NCBI GenBank assembly: GCA_023052935.1
Contig: CM041295.1
Span: 169,066,366-169,130,365 of the forward strand
Source of the DNA: Piezodorus guildinii
Lineage: Eukaryota; Arthropoda; Insecta; Hemiptera; Pentatomidae
Length of the DNA: 64,000 nt
Direction: 5' to 3'
Part shown: piece after piece, positions 9,935 through 21,628 of the stretch
How positions within the stretch are numbered: position 1 is the first letter of the stretch
Layout: the number at the start of each line of letters is the position of its first letter
Made by a program: the position numbers and the translations under genes
Notes under the pieces: model-generated
Database searches by the model: none
What the model was told of the DNA's origin: nothing
The model's input: only the letters and a program-made list of their open reading frames with translations

Positions 9935-12816
9935 TCAGGTGGTTTGGAATAACTTAAGCTTCGATGGATGCCAACCTACGAACTTTCCATTCTGATCCCT
10001 TAACTTACATGATCCGTCACCCGTAACTGAGACAACTGTATAAGGGCCTTCATACTTGTGGTTAAGTTTAGCTGCGAGTTTATCTGCTGCTGAAGATAAC
10101 TGAAAAGTCATTTTTAAAACCTGATCTCCCGGATGGAAACGATCTTCGGCGTCAAAACGGCGTCTCAAATTATAACGACTACTCTGATTTATGCTTGCTT
10201 TAAGAGAATTTTCCTCAGCGACATGATGAACTTCAGGCAATTTGGCCACTTTTGCCGCCCAACGAGTCTGTTCTTCTTCGCGAGCTGCTAGAATATCTCC
10301 CTCGAGAACTTGGTGTAAAGGCCTTAGCTCTCTGCCGAAATTTAAGAAAGCAGGGCTGAACTTGGTCGAGCCCTGAACTGCGGAATTCAATGCAAATTGG
10401 ATCTCTCCTAACTTCTCGTCCCAGCGTTGGTGTTTTTTCCCAAGATACGTGACGATAAGTTGCTTTATATTACGTTTAGACCGTTCTGTGGGATTTGCCT
10501 GTGAGTGATAAAGAGGAGTAGTCTCCCTCTTGATTCCGAACTCCTTAACTACTTCATCAACAAGATTACTCACAAAGTTCTTTGCATTGTCGAAAATCAA
10601 TTTCCTAGGTGCACCATACCTATATAATATTCGCGACTTTAATTTCGACACTATAACCGAAGAGGTAGCTTTCCTAATGGGACACAATTCCACCCATCGG
10701 CTAAATAAATCGACGAAAACTAGGAGATAAACGTTGCCTTTAGTGCTTCTAGGATAGGGACCCATAATGTCGACAGAAACGATTTCCCACGGCTGCTTGT
10801 TATAGCGAGGGTACATCAATCCACGAGGTGGTGTATTTCTGGGTTTTACTTTTTACACAACTAACACTGTGTCACATATTGGCTTATATCCGAATAAAGA
10901 CCCGGCCAATAATATAGTCTGCTAACCCGCGCGAACGTCTTATCAATCCCTAAGTGGCCAGACTGAGGAAGATCATGATTATCATATATTATGGATCTCA
11001 GCAGGTGTCTAGGAACAACCACTTTCCACTCCTCACTGGGGTCCTCCAACTCTCCTTTCAAAGAGTTCTTCCGATGATACAGTAACTGCCCGTCCTTTAT
11101 CAACCAGCCAGGGTGAAATTCTGGGGACTTTTGGACTCTGTAAAATTCTGATCAGAGGAGCCATGATCGATACCAGTAGATAAAACAGTTATTGCGGCAA
11201 TTCTGGATAATGAATCGGCCACTGTATTCAGTTTGCCCTTTCGGTATTCCACTTTGTAATTATACGGTTGTAACCGAAGAGCCCCTCTAGCCAAACGACC
11301 CGAAGGGTTCTTCAAATTTAGAAGCCACTTAAGACTGGCATGGTCCGTTATAACGGTAAAGGAATATCCCTCCAAGTAATGCCGATTCTTTTCGATACCA
11401 AACAGGACTGCCAGGCATTCCTTTTCGGTGACGGTATAATGTCTTTCAGCTGGACTGAGGGTACGTGAGCAAAAAGCGATAACCCTTTCTTCGCCATCTT
11501 GTATCTGTGTTAAGACAGCTCCAGTTAAGACCTGTATCACTGGCATAGGTCTGTAGTTGAAAAGGCTGCTCGAAATCGGACCTTGCTAATATTGGTGCTT
11601 CAGTCAGTGCTGACTTGAGAGCATTGAAAGAGGCTTCCTGCTCTCCTGACCATATCCATTTAGCTTTGCGTTTGAGCAAGGATGTAAGGGGAGAGACAAC
11701 CGCTGAAAAATCTTTTATAAAACGGCGATACCATCCTGCCATTCCAAGGAACCTTCTAAGTTGCCCAACATTGGTGGGAGGAAGGATCGAAGTAATGGAA
11801 CTTACTTTGTCTGGATCAACGCTCAGGCCTTCGCTATTAACTAAATACCCTAAGTATCTGACTTCTTTACAACCAAATTTGCATTTATCGGGGTTAATAC
11901 AGAACCCTGAAGCTTTAAGTCGACGAAATACTTCCTTAAGCATGTCTAAATGCAATTTAAAAGATGGCGTGCAAACCAAAATATCGTCTAGGAAAACCAC
12001 AACGTACGGGTATAGTTCGGGTCCAAATATGGCATCGGCTAACCTCTGAAAGGTAGCAGGTGAATTGGTTAGCCCAAAAGGCATAACTTTAAACCTAAAT
12101 AACCCTCTGCCCGGAACTGTAAACGCTGTAATCTCTTTACTAGATTCGTCAGCTAATGGTACTTGCAGAAATGCCTGCTTAAGGTCAAATTTGGACAGAT
12201 ATCTCGCTTGTCTAAGTCCGTCTAAAAGAGAAGTCATATTTGGCAAGGGATATGAATCTTTACAAGTAACTTCGTTTACCTTGCGAAAATCGATACAGAA
12301 ACGGTAACCCGATCCCTTGCGAACCATGACTACCGGAGATGACCATGGAGATTGGCAAGGCTCAACTAAGCCTTCTTCTAACATCCGATCAAGTTCCTGG
12401 TACATTGCCTCAAGAACTTTAGGCGAGTAGTGGTAGGAGCGTTGCTTAATAGGTTGAGCACCCATAACATCTATCTTATGTCTTATACGGGTTGTTAATC
12501 CCGGAGAATCTTGGAGAGTTAGCAAACCTTCACTAACTATCTTATCCAGATCTAACTTTTCTGAGGAACTAAGTGAATTAATACCACAAATTGATGTTTC
12601 CCTTTCCTCTATTGGAACATCTTGACGGAACGAAAACTTATGGCTAGGATCGTCTTGAAACCACCAGGTTGCTTCACGAAAATTCATGCACATGTTAGAA
12701 TTAACTATAAAATCTAATCCAAACAAAAACATAAATGGAAGTGATGTTAAAGCATACAGTATTATGTCGTACGACCTACCTCCAACAGTAATTGGAATAG
12801 AGAATATTTTATCCAC
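9935..12816 (-). pseudogene. Gypsy pol: protease remnant, RT, RNase H, integrase
   Basis: Minus strand, in order. A protease tail (FLFGLDFI, 12720) comes first. The reverse transcriptase follows, with YRFCIDFRKVN, PFGLTNSPATFQ and the catalytic VFLDDILV (about 11990), and the thumb region LRRFLGMAGWYRRFI. RNase H with FCSRTLSPAERHYTVTEKE and ITDHASLKWLL lies in another frame (11100-11546). The integrase zinc-binding HHCC module is at 10861-11103. The integrase core (VDIMGPYPRS, DNAKNF, then Glu in the NPTERSKRNIKQ region) and a GPY/F-type C-terminus (YEGPYTVVSV) are at 9935-10819. Breaks lie near 11540 (RT/RNase H) and 10820-10860 (before the core). Long open stretches suggest a moderately young insertion; the frame breaks and lost gag mean it is not autonomous. 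Confidence 0.93.
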
Positions 12817-12821
12817 TTATA

Positions 12822-12919
12822 TGTGACACCATACGTTTCCATATATATATATATATAGGCTCAAGTTTAAGACACCGGGCGGACGAAAACCGAGCGGGAA
12901 AATTAAAAAACTTGTTACA
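12822..12919 (-). repeat. Internally deleted 5' LTR of the 9.5-12.9 kb gypsy element
   Basis: Only 98 bp remain. The outer boundary bases TGTGACA and the 3'-terminal ~90 bp match the 396-bp partner LTR, but about 300 bp between them are missing and a (TA)n tract has grown. The deletion probably removed the promoter region. Confidence 0.85.
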
Positions 12920-13952
12920 CCTTACCTGTATCACCTTAAATCTGAAAACCATACTAGACATAATGCGCCTATGCGCCTATTAAAACCCGAACCTTACGCC
13001 GTCCCACTGCTCCTTGGCTGACTTCCGAAATAAAGGAAATGATGAGAAGAAGGGAAGCAGCCAGACGTAAATTCCGTCGCACTCGCTTTCCAGATGATTA
13101 CGCAAATTATTAGCAGCTTCGAAATGAAACCCAGGACGCAGTGCGACGTGCGAAATCCCTCTACATCCATAGTGCACTCTCCAGTGCTCCAAATTCTCAA
13201 TCCAAATGGAAAATCCTCCGCAAACTATCCCTTCCAGAATCTTATTACTGCAATTCCAGTTCTGTCCCACCTGACGAACTTAACAATTATTTCGTATCCT
13301 TATCACCTTCCTCATCTTCCACTACCGATATTGGACATAATACTTTTAATCCAGAAAATTTCTTTTTCTCCAATATTCCATATGACGAATTAATAACAAC
13401 TGCTCTTAAATCTCACACTAATGATTATGGACCCGATAACATACCAGTAAAACTAATTAAATCCTGTCTACCATTTCTTATTCCAGTACTCTATCATATA
13501 TATAATTTTTCCTTTCAAAACTCCATATTTCCTACTTCCTGGAAAACTGCCTTAGTTCGTCCATTAAGCAAAATTCCAAATCCTTCCTCACCGTCTGACT
13601 TTCGTTCTATTTCTTTACTTAATAATCTTTCCAAACCTTTGGAACGTCTTGCACAAAACAAACTATCAAATTTCCTGGAAGAACGCGCCCTTATCAATCC
13701 TCTCCAATCCGGCTTCCGACCTGGTTATTCCACACAATCTGCTCTCCTAAAAATAATCCACAACTTCCAATCCGCCATTGAAAACAAAAAACTGACTATC
13801 CTCATCCTTCTAGATTTCTCTAAAGCCTTTGACACAATTGACCATAATATCCTCCTTGCTAAACTACGAAATCTCCCTTTATCCAATAGTGCTCTGCGCT
13901 GGTTTCAATCCTTCCTCTCAGATCGTTTGCAGTTTGTGTCTGTTCCAGACCA
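12920..13952 (+). pseudogene. LINE copy A ORF2, linker and reverse transcriptase part 1
   Basis: After the LTR the LINE frame resumes with APMRLLKPEPYAVP, a basic linker (EMMRRREAARRKFRRTRF) and, from 13141, a long open frame. It includes YGPDNIPVKLIKSCLPF, SDFRSISLLNNLSKPLERL, INPLQSGFRPGYSTQSALL and the first catalytic motif LLDFSKAFDTIDHN (about 13810-13850). This is the finger and palm region of the RT. It is cut at about 13952 by an RTE insertion, after which YADD is found in the next segment. Confidence 0.9.
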
Positions 13953-14624
13953 GAGGCAGAGTCATTATGAAATGGGACCCTATAAAATAGAACTGGTAAG
14001 AAGTTTTCAATATCTAGGCTCTATTATAAATGATGACCTGAAGGAAGAAGAAGAGGTAAGGAAGCGTATAGCGGCTGGTAATAGAGCCTATTTTTCCTTA
14101 TCAAAGCTATTTAGAAGCAAGCTTTTGAGCCGCTCCACCAAGTTGATGCTATACAAAACCCTTGTAAGACCAGTGGTAACGTACGGTGGAGAAACGTGGA
14201 TCCTCAACAACAAAAATGTGGACCTGCTTGATAGGTTTGAACGGGTAATCCTAAGGAGAATCCTGGGAGCCGTATATGAGGATGGTCAATGGCGGCGGAG
14301 GAAAAATAAGGAATTGTTTCAGCTCTACCAGGATATCAGTATCTCCTCTCATATTAAGATACAGAGGTTAAAATGGATTGGGCACGTGATGAGGATGAAC
14401 TGTGACAGGGTTGCAAGTAGAGTATTCAGGAATGTTCCGGATGGCCGGCGCCGCCGTGGCAGAGCGAAGGGTCGATGGAAGGATGGTGTAGGGAAGGATC
14501 TTAGACAGCTCGGGATCTCTCTGAGAGGAGCTGAGGATCGAGAAGGATGGTTGGCGACTGTTGAGCAGGCCAAGGGCGGCCTCATGCGCCTGTTGAGCCA
14601 GTAGAAGAAGAAGAAGAAGAAGGT
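13953..14624 (+). mobile_element. 5'-truncated RTE LINE insertion with 12-bp TSD
   Basis: The open frame carries the C-terminal part of an RTE reverse transcriptase: FQYLGSIINDD, RPVVTYGGETW, RFERVILRRILG, IQRLKWIGHVMRM and GRAKGRWKDGVGKDL, ending at a TAG. A (GAA)n-type tail at about 14600-14623 is a usual RTE ending. TGTTCCAGACCA (13941-13952) before and TGTTCCAGGCCA (14625-14636) after form a 12-bp target-site duplication with one mismatch. The insertion falls in LINE copy A between RT motifs, and by chance the frames read through at the left junction. Confidence 0.92.
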
Positions 14625-15480
14625 TGTTCCAGGCCAACCTCCTTCCAGAACTTTACCTTTATCCTTTGGTGTTCCTCAAGGTTCATCACTGTCTCCCACT
14701 TTATTTTCTATTTACATTAATGACCTTCCTCTCCATATTCATCACTCCCAATATCATATCTATGCTGATGACTTCCAAATTTATCAATCCTTCGCTCCTT
14801 CGGACCTATCACTAGCAATCGAAAAGCTGCAAGACGATCTCAACCGAATGAGTTCTTGGGCAGCCGACAACAAGCTAAAACTAAATGTTGAGAAATCTAA
14901 AGCTATCGTGATAGAATCCCATCCTCTCCTTAAAAACCTTCCACCAATCCTAACTCTGTTTCTCAATGATAATCCAATAAAGTTTCACCAAACCGTTAAA
15001 AACCTAGGAGTCACCCTCGATCACACCTTATCCTGGAAAAACCATATCTTCGAAATCTCTCGTCGCACATCTTCCACCTTAAAACACTTAAATTACCTTC
15101 GTCACCTTCTTCCTTTAGAAACCCGTAGGCTTTTGGTTAGTTCCTTAATATACCCCCACTTTGACTACTGCTGTGCGGTGTATGGGGTGTAAGTACTTCT
15201 TGGCTTGCTTTATCTTCCAAGTTCTCCAATCTCCGTCCCTCTTATATATAAGATATGTTTCTTTTCAAACCCTCATTCCACTCGCTCACGGCCTTCGGAC
15301 ATGTATATAACGCCCCATCGAACTGCAGCTTTTGACAGATCTTTACTAACTCGATCTTCATCATTATGGAACTCTATTCCTTCTTACATCCGTGACTCCA
15401 ATACTCTTCCGACTTTCAAATCTCGCCTATTCAATCATCTCCTGTCCCTCAAATTTCCGAAGAATCCTAATTAGTTTCCT
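14625..15480 (+). pseudogene. LINE copy A ORF2, reverse transcriptase part 2 and C-terminus
   Basis: The RT resumes with FGVPQGSSLSPTLFSIYIND, IYADDFQIY (catalytic YADD at about 14761), SWAADNKLKLNVEKSKA, KNLGVTLDHTLSWKNHI and HFDYCCAVYG. Near 15193 about 60 residues are missing. The conserved C-terminal block (HSTRSRPSDMYITPHRTAAF, then SSSLWNSIPSYIR and a LPTFKSRLFNHLL-type end) follows in another frame to a stop near 15472. The missing piece is present in copy B (LEKRLKQSMNSSLRFVYG...). Confidence 0.88.
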
Positions 15481-15599
15481 AATTTCAATTAAAATTAATA
15501 ACAAAACAGATAGAAACGTTTATATACCTATTAGCATACCTATAGCATCCTTCAGCTCCATCTTTTAAAACCGAAAACTTCTATTTCTCTGACATCTCA

Positions 15600-17150
15600 C
15601 CAACTGACATAATAACTTCAGTTATAAAATCCCGCACAAACTCCATAGGCTTTGACGGAATCCCAGTTAAACTACTAAAACTATGTCTCCCAGAAATTTT
15701 ACCAGTGCTCCTTTTCATTTATAATTTTTCCCTCCAAAATTCTGTATTCCCCATCTCTTGGAAAAAAGCCATAGTCCATCCCATTAAGAAAAATCTCAAT
15801 CCTACAACTCCTAAAGACTTCCGCCAAATCTCCATCTTATCCAATCTTCCTAAACCTCTAGAAAGATTAGTACAATCTCAAATTTCAAAATTCCTCGAAG
15901 AATCAAAATCAATCAATCCTCTCCAATCCGGTTTCCGACCTGGTTTCTCCACCCAATCTGCTCTTGCTAAAATCACCAATGACATATACACTGCAATGGA
16001 CAACAAACAGCTAACAGTACTAATACTCCTTGACTTTTCTAAAGCCTTTGATTCTCTGAACCATTCCATCCTTTACTCCAAACTAAAAATCTCTTTCCTT
16101 CTCTTACAGCTCTATTCTTTGGCTCCAGTCATTTCTTTCTGACCGAACCCAAGCAGTCCACATTCCTAACCACCCTTTATCTTCTTTTCTTACCCTTTCC
16201 TCAGGGGTGGCCCAGGGTTCAAGTATTTCTCCTATCCTATTCAATGCCTTTATAAACGATCTTCCCAATTCAATCCATCACTGCTCCTACCACCTATATG
16301 CTGATGACTTTCAGATTTATCTAACCTTTCCTCCTACTGAGTTATCAGCAGCGTTTACTAGTATTCAAGAAGACCTGGGCAGGATCTGTCATTGGGCAAA
16401 TCAGAACGATTTAACTTTAAACGCTGCGAAAACTCAGGCTATCATTATTGGATCCGATTCCCTCCTCACATCTATTCCTTCTCTTCCTACCCTATTACTA
16501 AATGACCATCCTATCACTTTCAGCTCCTCTGTAAAAAATTTAGGCATCCATTTTGACCAAACCTTATCCTGGAAACCACATGTGGCCCAAATTTCCCGAA
16601 GGTCAATAAGCTCCCTCAAATTATTCCATCGTTCCCGTCATGTTCTCCCACAGTCCACCCGTAAGCTCCTTGTATCCTGTTTAATTTTCCCTCAATTTGA
16701 TTATGGATGTGCGGTATATGGTGGCCTCTCGATGATGCTAGAGAAGAGGTTGAAGCAGAGCATGAACAGTTCTTTAAGATTCGTTTATGGCACGTCGAGG
16801 CGGTCTCATGTATCCCATCTTTATACCGAATCAAATTGGCTTTTTCCCCACACCCGTAGGCAATACTTCCTTGGATCTTTTCTATACCAAACTATCAACT
16901 CCCAACATCCTTCCTATATCTATAATCTCCGCAGTTCAAACCCTCAATTCATCCACTAGAGACTAGATCCCGTATGTCCAACCTTTATATCCCTTCCCAC
17001 AGAACAAAAAAATATGAATGCTCCTTTCTGGCCCGTTCTACTAGTCTCTGGAATTCCCTCCCATCAAACATCCGCCATGCTCGATCCCTCTCCTCATTCA
17101 AACACCTTCTCTTCCAATACCTTCTAGCATTCCAAAAAGACGCTGCTTGA
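15600..17150 (+). pseudogene. LINE copy B reverse transcriptase and C-terminus
   Basis: The segment 15600-16140 encodes DGIPVKLLKLCLP, SWKKAIVHPIKKN, NPLQSGFRPGFSTQSALAK and LLDFSKAFDSLNHS. After a frame break, 16207-16959 encodes a 250-aa frame with QGSSISPILFNAFINDLP, YADDFQIYL (catalytic Asp pair near 16302), the thumb, FDYGCAVYGG, and the connection LEKRLKQSMNSSLRFVYGTS that copy A lacks. A further shift near 16950 leads to the C-terminal block ending about 17150. At least three frame breaks make it non-functional. Confidence 0.9.
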
Positions 17151-17551
17151 CAATGTTAAATTTTTTAGCAGGATTTTTTCAACTATTTTATCTGGAAGAT
17201 TTATTTATTTTTTTACATTTTTTTTTCTTTTCTTTTTAAATTGTTTATATTGTGATTATTATGCCTGTTATGTGATTAGAAGACTTCGTTTTGTATCATT
17301 GTAGTATATTATTTTTATTTATGTTTAATTGGTTTATTTTTCACTAACTCTTGTTCAGTTTAAGTTCCTTTATTATTTCAAAGCTTATGTTATTCTTAAA
17401 AGACCAAGTAACAAAATAATGTAAACTTTTATTTTTCTTCTTTTTATTATCCATTGAAACTCATTTATTTTTCATTTTGTCCAAACAACTATTTCCTGAG
17501 GATATTTTTTTATTTTAATTTTTATTCATTTCATTTTTATATTTTAATAAT

Positions 17552-17800
17552 AATAATAATAATAATAATAAATCTTTATTTATTCTGGGACTAGTCCCTT
17601 TAGAATAACATAACAGGAAAATCAAAATAAAAACTTATTTTACGTATATATTCACCCATAATTGTAAACATTAGTTAATTATGTTCATTTTGTCTGTTGG
17701 CCAGACATACTGTATATTGTAAACTGTGCAAATATGTTATTCTCAAGGGACACAGTCCCAGAATAAAAATCAATTTCTATTCTATTCTATTCTATATTTT
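17552..17800. repeat. Two facing LINE 3'-end fragments in the copy B 3' UTR
   Basis: A minus-strand LINE end (TAA repeats, then the palindrome GGGACTAGTCCC at 17587-17598) is followed by a plus-strand one (GGGACACAGTCCC at 17747-17759, AGAATAAAAATC, then a (TTCTA)n run to about 17793). They may be separate insertions or a rearranged one. Confidence 0.6.
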
Positions 17801-17924
17801 ATGTTATCTTGTGTTTCGCACTTATTATATTATTAGTATATTGTTAAAAAAAACAACAAAAAAAACAAACAAAAATAATGATTTTTTAATGAAAATTGTA
17901 TATATGTACATATTTCTTATTATG

Positions 17925-18041
17925 TGTTGTGTAAATAAGAATAACCTTGATTTCTAAAGGCTTTAATCGACATTAATACTTAACATGTGTTTTAAATGAT
18001 AATGATATAAATAATTGGTTAGGTTAGTAAATTCCTTATCA
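17925..18041 (-). repeat. 3' LTR of the 17.9-21.7 kb gypsy element
   Basis: This LTR is 117 bp, TG...CA on the minus strand, and nearly identical to the LTR at 21629-21745. It contains the 16-nt block (17962-17977) that is complementary to the site beside the 5' LTR. Confidence 0.93.
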
Positions 18042-18053
18042 CTCTCCCCCGCT

Positions 18054-20490
18054 TTATTTAAAAACATAGTCCTTCAAGTAGGAAGGAGGTCTTGAGATGC
18101 GAGTTGACCTGCGGAGTGGCTGGTCCTCTCCAGAGCTCTCTACTGTTTGGTCTAGGTGATCATCTGGCTGAGGATGTGCTCCGGTCGGGGCAGCCTCTTC
18201 ACTGACAGCTTGTGCAGGTCGAGGATCGTCATCTAGCTCGGGACGGTCGTCTAGTTCCAATACGTCTTCTTCATTGAATTCCGAACCTCCAGCGGGAGCG
18301 AGGTGCCGCAGATTAACCGTTGTCTCGTTCCCGTCTGGTAATCGTACAAGAGCGTAATTTGGATTGGACTCCAAGAGTTCGACTTCCTGGACGAGGGGAT
18401 CATATTTACTACCCCGAACGAAGTTTCTCATTAATATTTTACCAGGGGTACTTACCCAAGAAGGTAGAGCTACCCCATATGTGCCTTTCCACTTGTGAAA
18501 GAACATTCTCTCGTGAGGAGTAGCGTTGGTAGCTGTGCAGAGTAATGACCGAATGGATTGTAATGCTTCAGGTAAAACTGTTTGCCATTGTGTTATCGGC
18601 AGGTTTTTCGAATGAAGAGCCAGAGATACCATTTTCCATATAGTTCCGTTGTAAGTCTCCACTTGGCCGTTTCCGCAAGGATTATAAGGAGTTGTACGGC
18701 TCGTAGCTATTCCTTTGGAATGTAGATACATCTCGAGCTCTTTAGAGATGAAGGAAGTGCCCCGATCTGAGTGAATATAACCTGGATAGCCAAATATTGA
18801 AAATATCTGGCTTAATGCACAGTTTTTGATGATAAATCCTGACAGGGGATGGCAAAAGGATATCTTGAATACTCGTCAATTGCTGTAAGAAGGTATTTGT
18901 ACCTATTATCAGATGGCAGAGGTCCTTTAAAATCTATGCTCAGCCTTTCAAACGGCGTTGTTGCTTTGATGAGAGTACCTATCGTTTTGTAAAAGCGAGG
19001 TTGTATTAATGCGCAGGTTTTACAAGCCGACGTTACTTTTCTAATTTCTTCTATGGAATACGGGAGATTTTGAATTTTCAAGAAATGAGACATGCGAGCT
19101 ATCCCTGGGTGACACAATGAAACGTGAAGTGATTCCAGCTTAGTTATTGAATGTGCAGTACTGCAAAATCTTGAAAATGCATCAGCTGCTAGATTTTGTT
19201 TGCCTGGACGACAAATGATATCGTAGTTGTATGCGGCCAATTCTAAACGCCATCGAGTGAATTTCTCATTTTTGATTTTTCCCGGATGCTTAGTATTAAA
19301 TACGTAAGAAATGGATTTCTGATCGGTGATCAGTTGAAATTTTCTGCCTACTAAACAATATCTCCACTTCCGAAGGGATTCGATGATTGCGTATGCTTCT
19401 TTCTCTACTGCGGAATGATTTCGCTCAGTCTTAGATAAAGTTCTGGAGAAGAAAGCGACTGGTTGTTGGTTCTGTGTTAGGATTGCTGCAATAGCGACAT
19501 CTGAAGCATCTGTCTCTACACAGAATGGCACGTTCTCTATGAACGACCGATTTAAGAATGCATGATCGGATATCAGCCGAGAATCGAGCGGAAATTGCTT
19601 ACAACTCACTAGCCTACTAATTTTGTGTGAGAATTTTGGAACCCATTTAGAATAATATGAAAACATTCCAAGTGCTCGCTGCAATGATGCCTTGTTCTTC
19701 GGGAGTGGAAAATCAATCAATGGTTTGAGTCTGTCGGGATCAGGCCTTAGGTGTTATTTTCAATCAGGTAGCCAAGAATTTTAATGGACTTTAAATTAAA
19801 TTTAGACTTTTGATGGTTAATAGTTAAATTGTATTTCTTGCAGACTTCTAAGAATTTCTTCAAGTTGCGGTCATGTTCGTTCTGATCTCTTCCACTGACT
19901 GTTATATCGTCCAGATATATGTTGACACCATCTAGACCTTCTTTTGTTTTAATTTCGTTCATTTTTCTTTGAAAAGCTGCAGCACCATCAGTCACCCCAT
20001 TGGAATCCTTTTGAATTGCCACAGTTTTCCTACTGCTTCAAAGGCAGTGTAAATTCGGTCTTCTCTTCGAATCGGTACTTGGTAATATGCGCTTTTTAAA
20101 TCGATAATGCTATGTACGTTATACCTAGCTACACTGGAAGCGATTTTCTCTACCGGAGGTATAGGGTAAGCATCGAGTAAAGTGTATCTATTAATTGTCT
20201 GAGAATAATCGACAACCATCCGTTTTCTATGCGACCCTTTTACAACTAAGACCTGTGCCCTCCACGGAGAGTTACTTTCTTCGATTACACCTTCTCTGAG
20301 CAATTCATTTATGTGGAGTCGAATAAACTTTTCATCTGCATCAGCGTGCCTTTTTGATTTTATATCTATAGGTTTGCAGTTTAAAACTAAATGTTCAAAC
20401 AGTGAGGCTGGTCCTACCTTGGAACATGCGAGACTACTGACACTAAGAGGAGGCCTACTTCCACCAAAGGATACTGATAAACTAGAATGC
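18054..20490 (-). pseudogene. Gypsy pol: RT, RNase H, integrase with frame breaks
   Basis: Minus strand, in order. The piece at 19992-20303 holds LREGVIEESNSPWRAQVLVV and LKSAYYQVPI. After a shift, 19747-20022 holds the catalytic YLDDITVSG. The piece at 18812-19720 holds the RT connection LQRALGMFSYYSKWVPKF, RNase H (VETDASDVAIAAILTQNQQP, FFSRTLSKTERNHSAVEKEA), the integrase HHCC zinc module and the start of the core (RLSIDFKGPLPSDNRYKYLL). The piece at 18054-18731 holds the rest of the core (TTPYNPCGNGQVETYNGTIW, with the catalytic Glu) and the C-terminal domain. Breaks lie near 20490, 20000, 19740 and 18800. Sense-strand reading in other frames is not meaningful. Confidence 0.93.
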
Positions 20491-20493
20491 TGA

Positions 20494-21591
20494 TTAAGGA
20501 AGGTCGTGACCCATTATCACATCAGCACAGCAGCCCTTTAGAACACTTAGTCGGACGTTGGAATAAACATTGTTTAGCGCCTGTAAGTTAACTCTACAGT
20601 ACGCCTTGATGGGCACAGCCAAATTTGATGAAGCCATGGAAACAGCAGATTCTGTAGGATATAGTTTGAGGTTATGTTTAGATACAAAAGTATCGCTAAT
20701 GAAGCTCTCTGTGCTTCCAGTATCTATTAAACCATCTGCCGACAATCCATCAATTTTTAAAGGAATTATAGATCTTACAGGCGATGCAGCTGATATTTCT
20801 GATGAATTTAGAAGAGGGCGAACTGCTGCAGTCGTAGCCCAGCTACATTCATCTAAAGTATCGTCTTGGTTCTGGGTGGAAGCTGAGGTTTTCAATTGTG
20901 ATCTACAAACTCTGGCAAAATGACCCCTTTTATTACAGTTCTTACAAAGAGAATAACATTTTTGTGAGATAGTTGAAGCTTTGGTTATTGAATCACATTG
21001 AGTGGATGAACATTGATCTGGAGTTTGCTTTGAGGATGTAGATGCAAGTTGAGAAGGTATCGGTTTATACGATTCGGAAAAGACTTGGGCAGACTCCAAA
21101 GCACGGGCTTTTGAAAAAGCTTCATCTAAAGTTAAATTCAGATTCTCTAATAACCTTTGCCTAATGTTTACTGAAGAAAGGCCATTGATAAATGCATCGC
21201 GAATGTACTCATCTCGATAGACATTGGCTTTTACGTCTCGAAAATTACAGTCAGCGCTGAGGGTGCGTAAGTCCTGAAGAAACTGGTCTATTGATTCTTC
21301 TGAATTTTTAAATCGAGTCATTAACCTATGCCTAGAAAAAATTTCGTTCTTTGGTTTTATGTATAGAGAATCCAGGAGAGTAATAGCTTCCTGGTATGAT
21401 AAAGAATCCTTAATTAATTCAAAAATAGTGTGACTCACGTGATTGTAGAAGAGACTTAACTTTTCTTCGTCCTTTGCTTTTACTGAAGTGATGAATGTAT
21501 AGAATGTCTTCTTCCAGTGGATCCATTTCGAAGCACAGTCAGGAGAAGTATATTCTGTGTCAAATCTCTCCGGTTTTAAATATTTATCCAT
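20494..21591 (-). CDS. Gypsy gag-protease open reading frame
   Basis: A 365-codon frame on the minus strand starts MDKYLKPERFD about 35 nt inside the 5' LTR. It holds a gag capsid-like region (residues 1-190), one zinc knuckle CKNCNKRGHFARVC (~216-229), and an aspartic protease with the active site LIDTGSTESFIS (~287-298) and the flap/loop LKGCCADVIMGHDL. The frame ends in a TAA just before sequence (NQHSSLSVSFGGSRPPLSV) that would continue into pol one frame over, so a single-base change or a programmed frameshift sits at about 20495. The ORF is intact, the rest of pol is not. Confidence 0.9.
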   Translation of the reverse strand: MDKYLKPERFDTEYTSPDCASKWIHWKKTFYTFITSVKAKDEEKLSLFYNHVSHTIFELIKDSLSYQEAITLLDSLYIKPKNEIFSRHRLMTRFKNSEESIDQFLQDLRTLSADCNFRDVKANVYRDEYIRDAFINGLSSVNIRQRLLENLNLTLDEAFSKARALESAQVFSESYKPIPSQLASTSSKQTPDQCSSTQCDSITKASTISQKCYSLCKNCNKRGHFARVCRSQLKTSASTQNQDDTLDECSWATTAAVRPLLNSSEISAASPVRSIIPLKIDGLSADGLIDTGSTESFISDTFVSKHNLKLYPTESAVSMASSNLAVPIKAYCRVNLQALNNVYSNVRLSVLKGCCADVIMGHDLP

Positions 21592-21611
21592 TTTCTCAAC
21601 AGATAAAGGTC

Positions 21612-21627
21612 ATTAATGTCGATTAAA
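21612..21627 (-). promoter_or_regulatory. Putative self-priming primer-binding site
   Basis: One base inside the 5' LTR (which ends at 21629) the minus strand reads TTTAATCGACATTAAT. The exact reverse complement lies inside the LTR at 21666-21681. In the minus-sense transcript, the LTR copy can pair with this site over 16 nt. A TATA-like TTTATAT lies about 30 nt before the LTR copy, so the transcript could begin right there. Tf1-type gypsy elements are known to self-prime in this manner; here it is inferred. Confidence 0.6.
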
Positions 21628-21628
21628 T

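Larger units (their letters stand above)
9514..12919 (-). mobile_element. Ty3/gypsy LTR retrotransposon inserted in LINE copy A, gag lost
   Basis: The element reads on the minus strand. Its LTRs start TGTAACAAG and end TGTCACA on that strand. The 3' LTR is at 9514-9909 and a strongly shortened 5' LTR at 12822-12919. A purine-rich tract (GGAGGGGAG, minus strand) sits just inside the 3' LTR. Only part of the protease onward remains of the coding region, so gag and any primer-binding site have been deleted next to the 5' LTR. No matching target-site duplication is obvious at the outer edges. Confidence 0.9.
7250..15480 (+). mobile_element. CR1/L2-group LINE (copy A), split by two later insertions
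   Basis: The segments 7250-9513, 12920-13952 and 14625-15480 read together as one LINE: ORF1 with PHD-like finger, coiled coil and FP25-like domain; then ORF2 with an APE-type endonuclease, a YADD reverse transcriptase and the C-terminal block typical of CR1/L2-group elements. A gypsy element (9514-12919) and an RTE fragment (13953-14624) interrupt it. It carries several frameshifts and stops, has lost a piece near 15193, and its 3' UTR is not recognisable, being joined to copy B near 15545. It is not mobile now. Confidence 0.85.

Noticed and set aside
11615..12307. Plus-strand ORFs opposite the gypsy pol (144 and 80 codons)
   Set aside because: They are antisense shadows of the RT and RNase H coding region.
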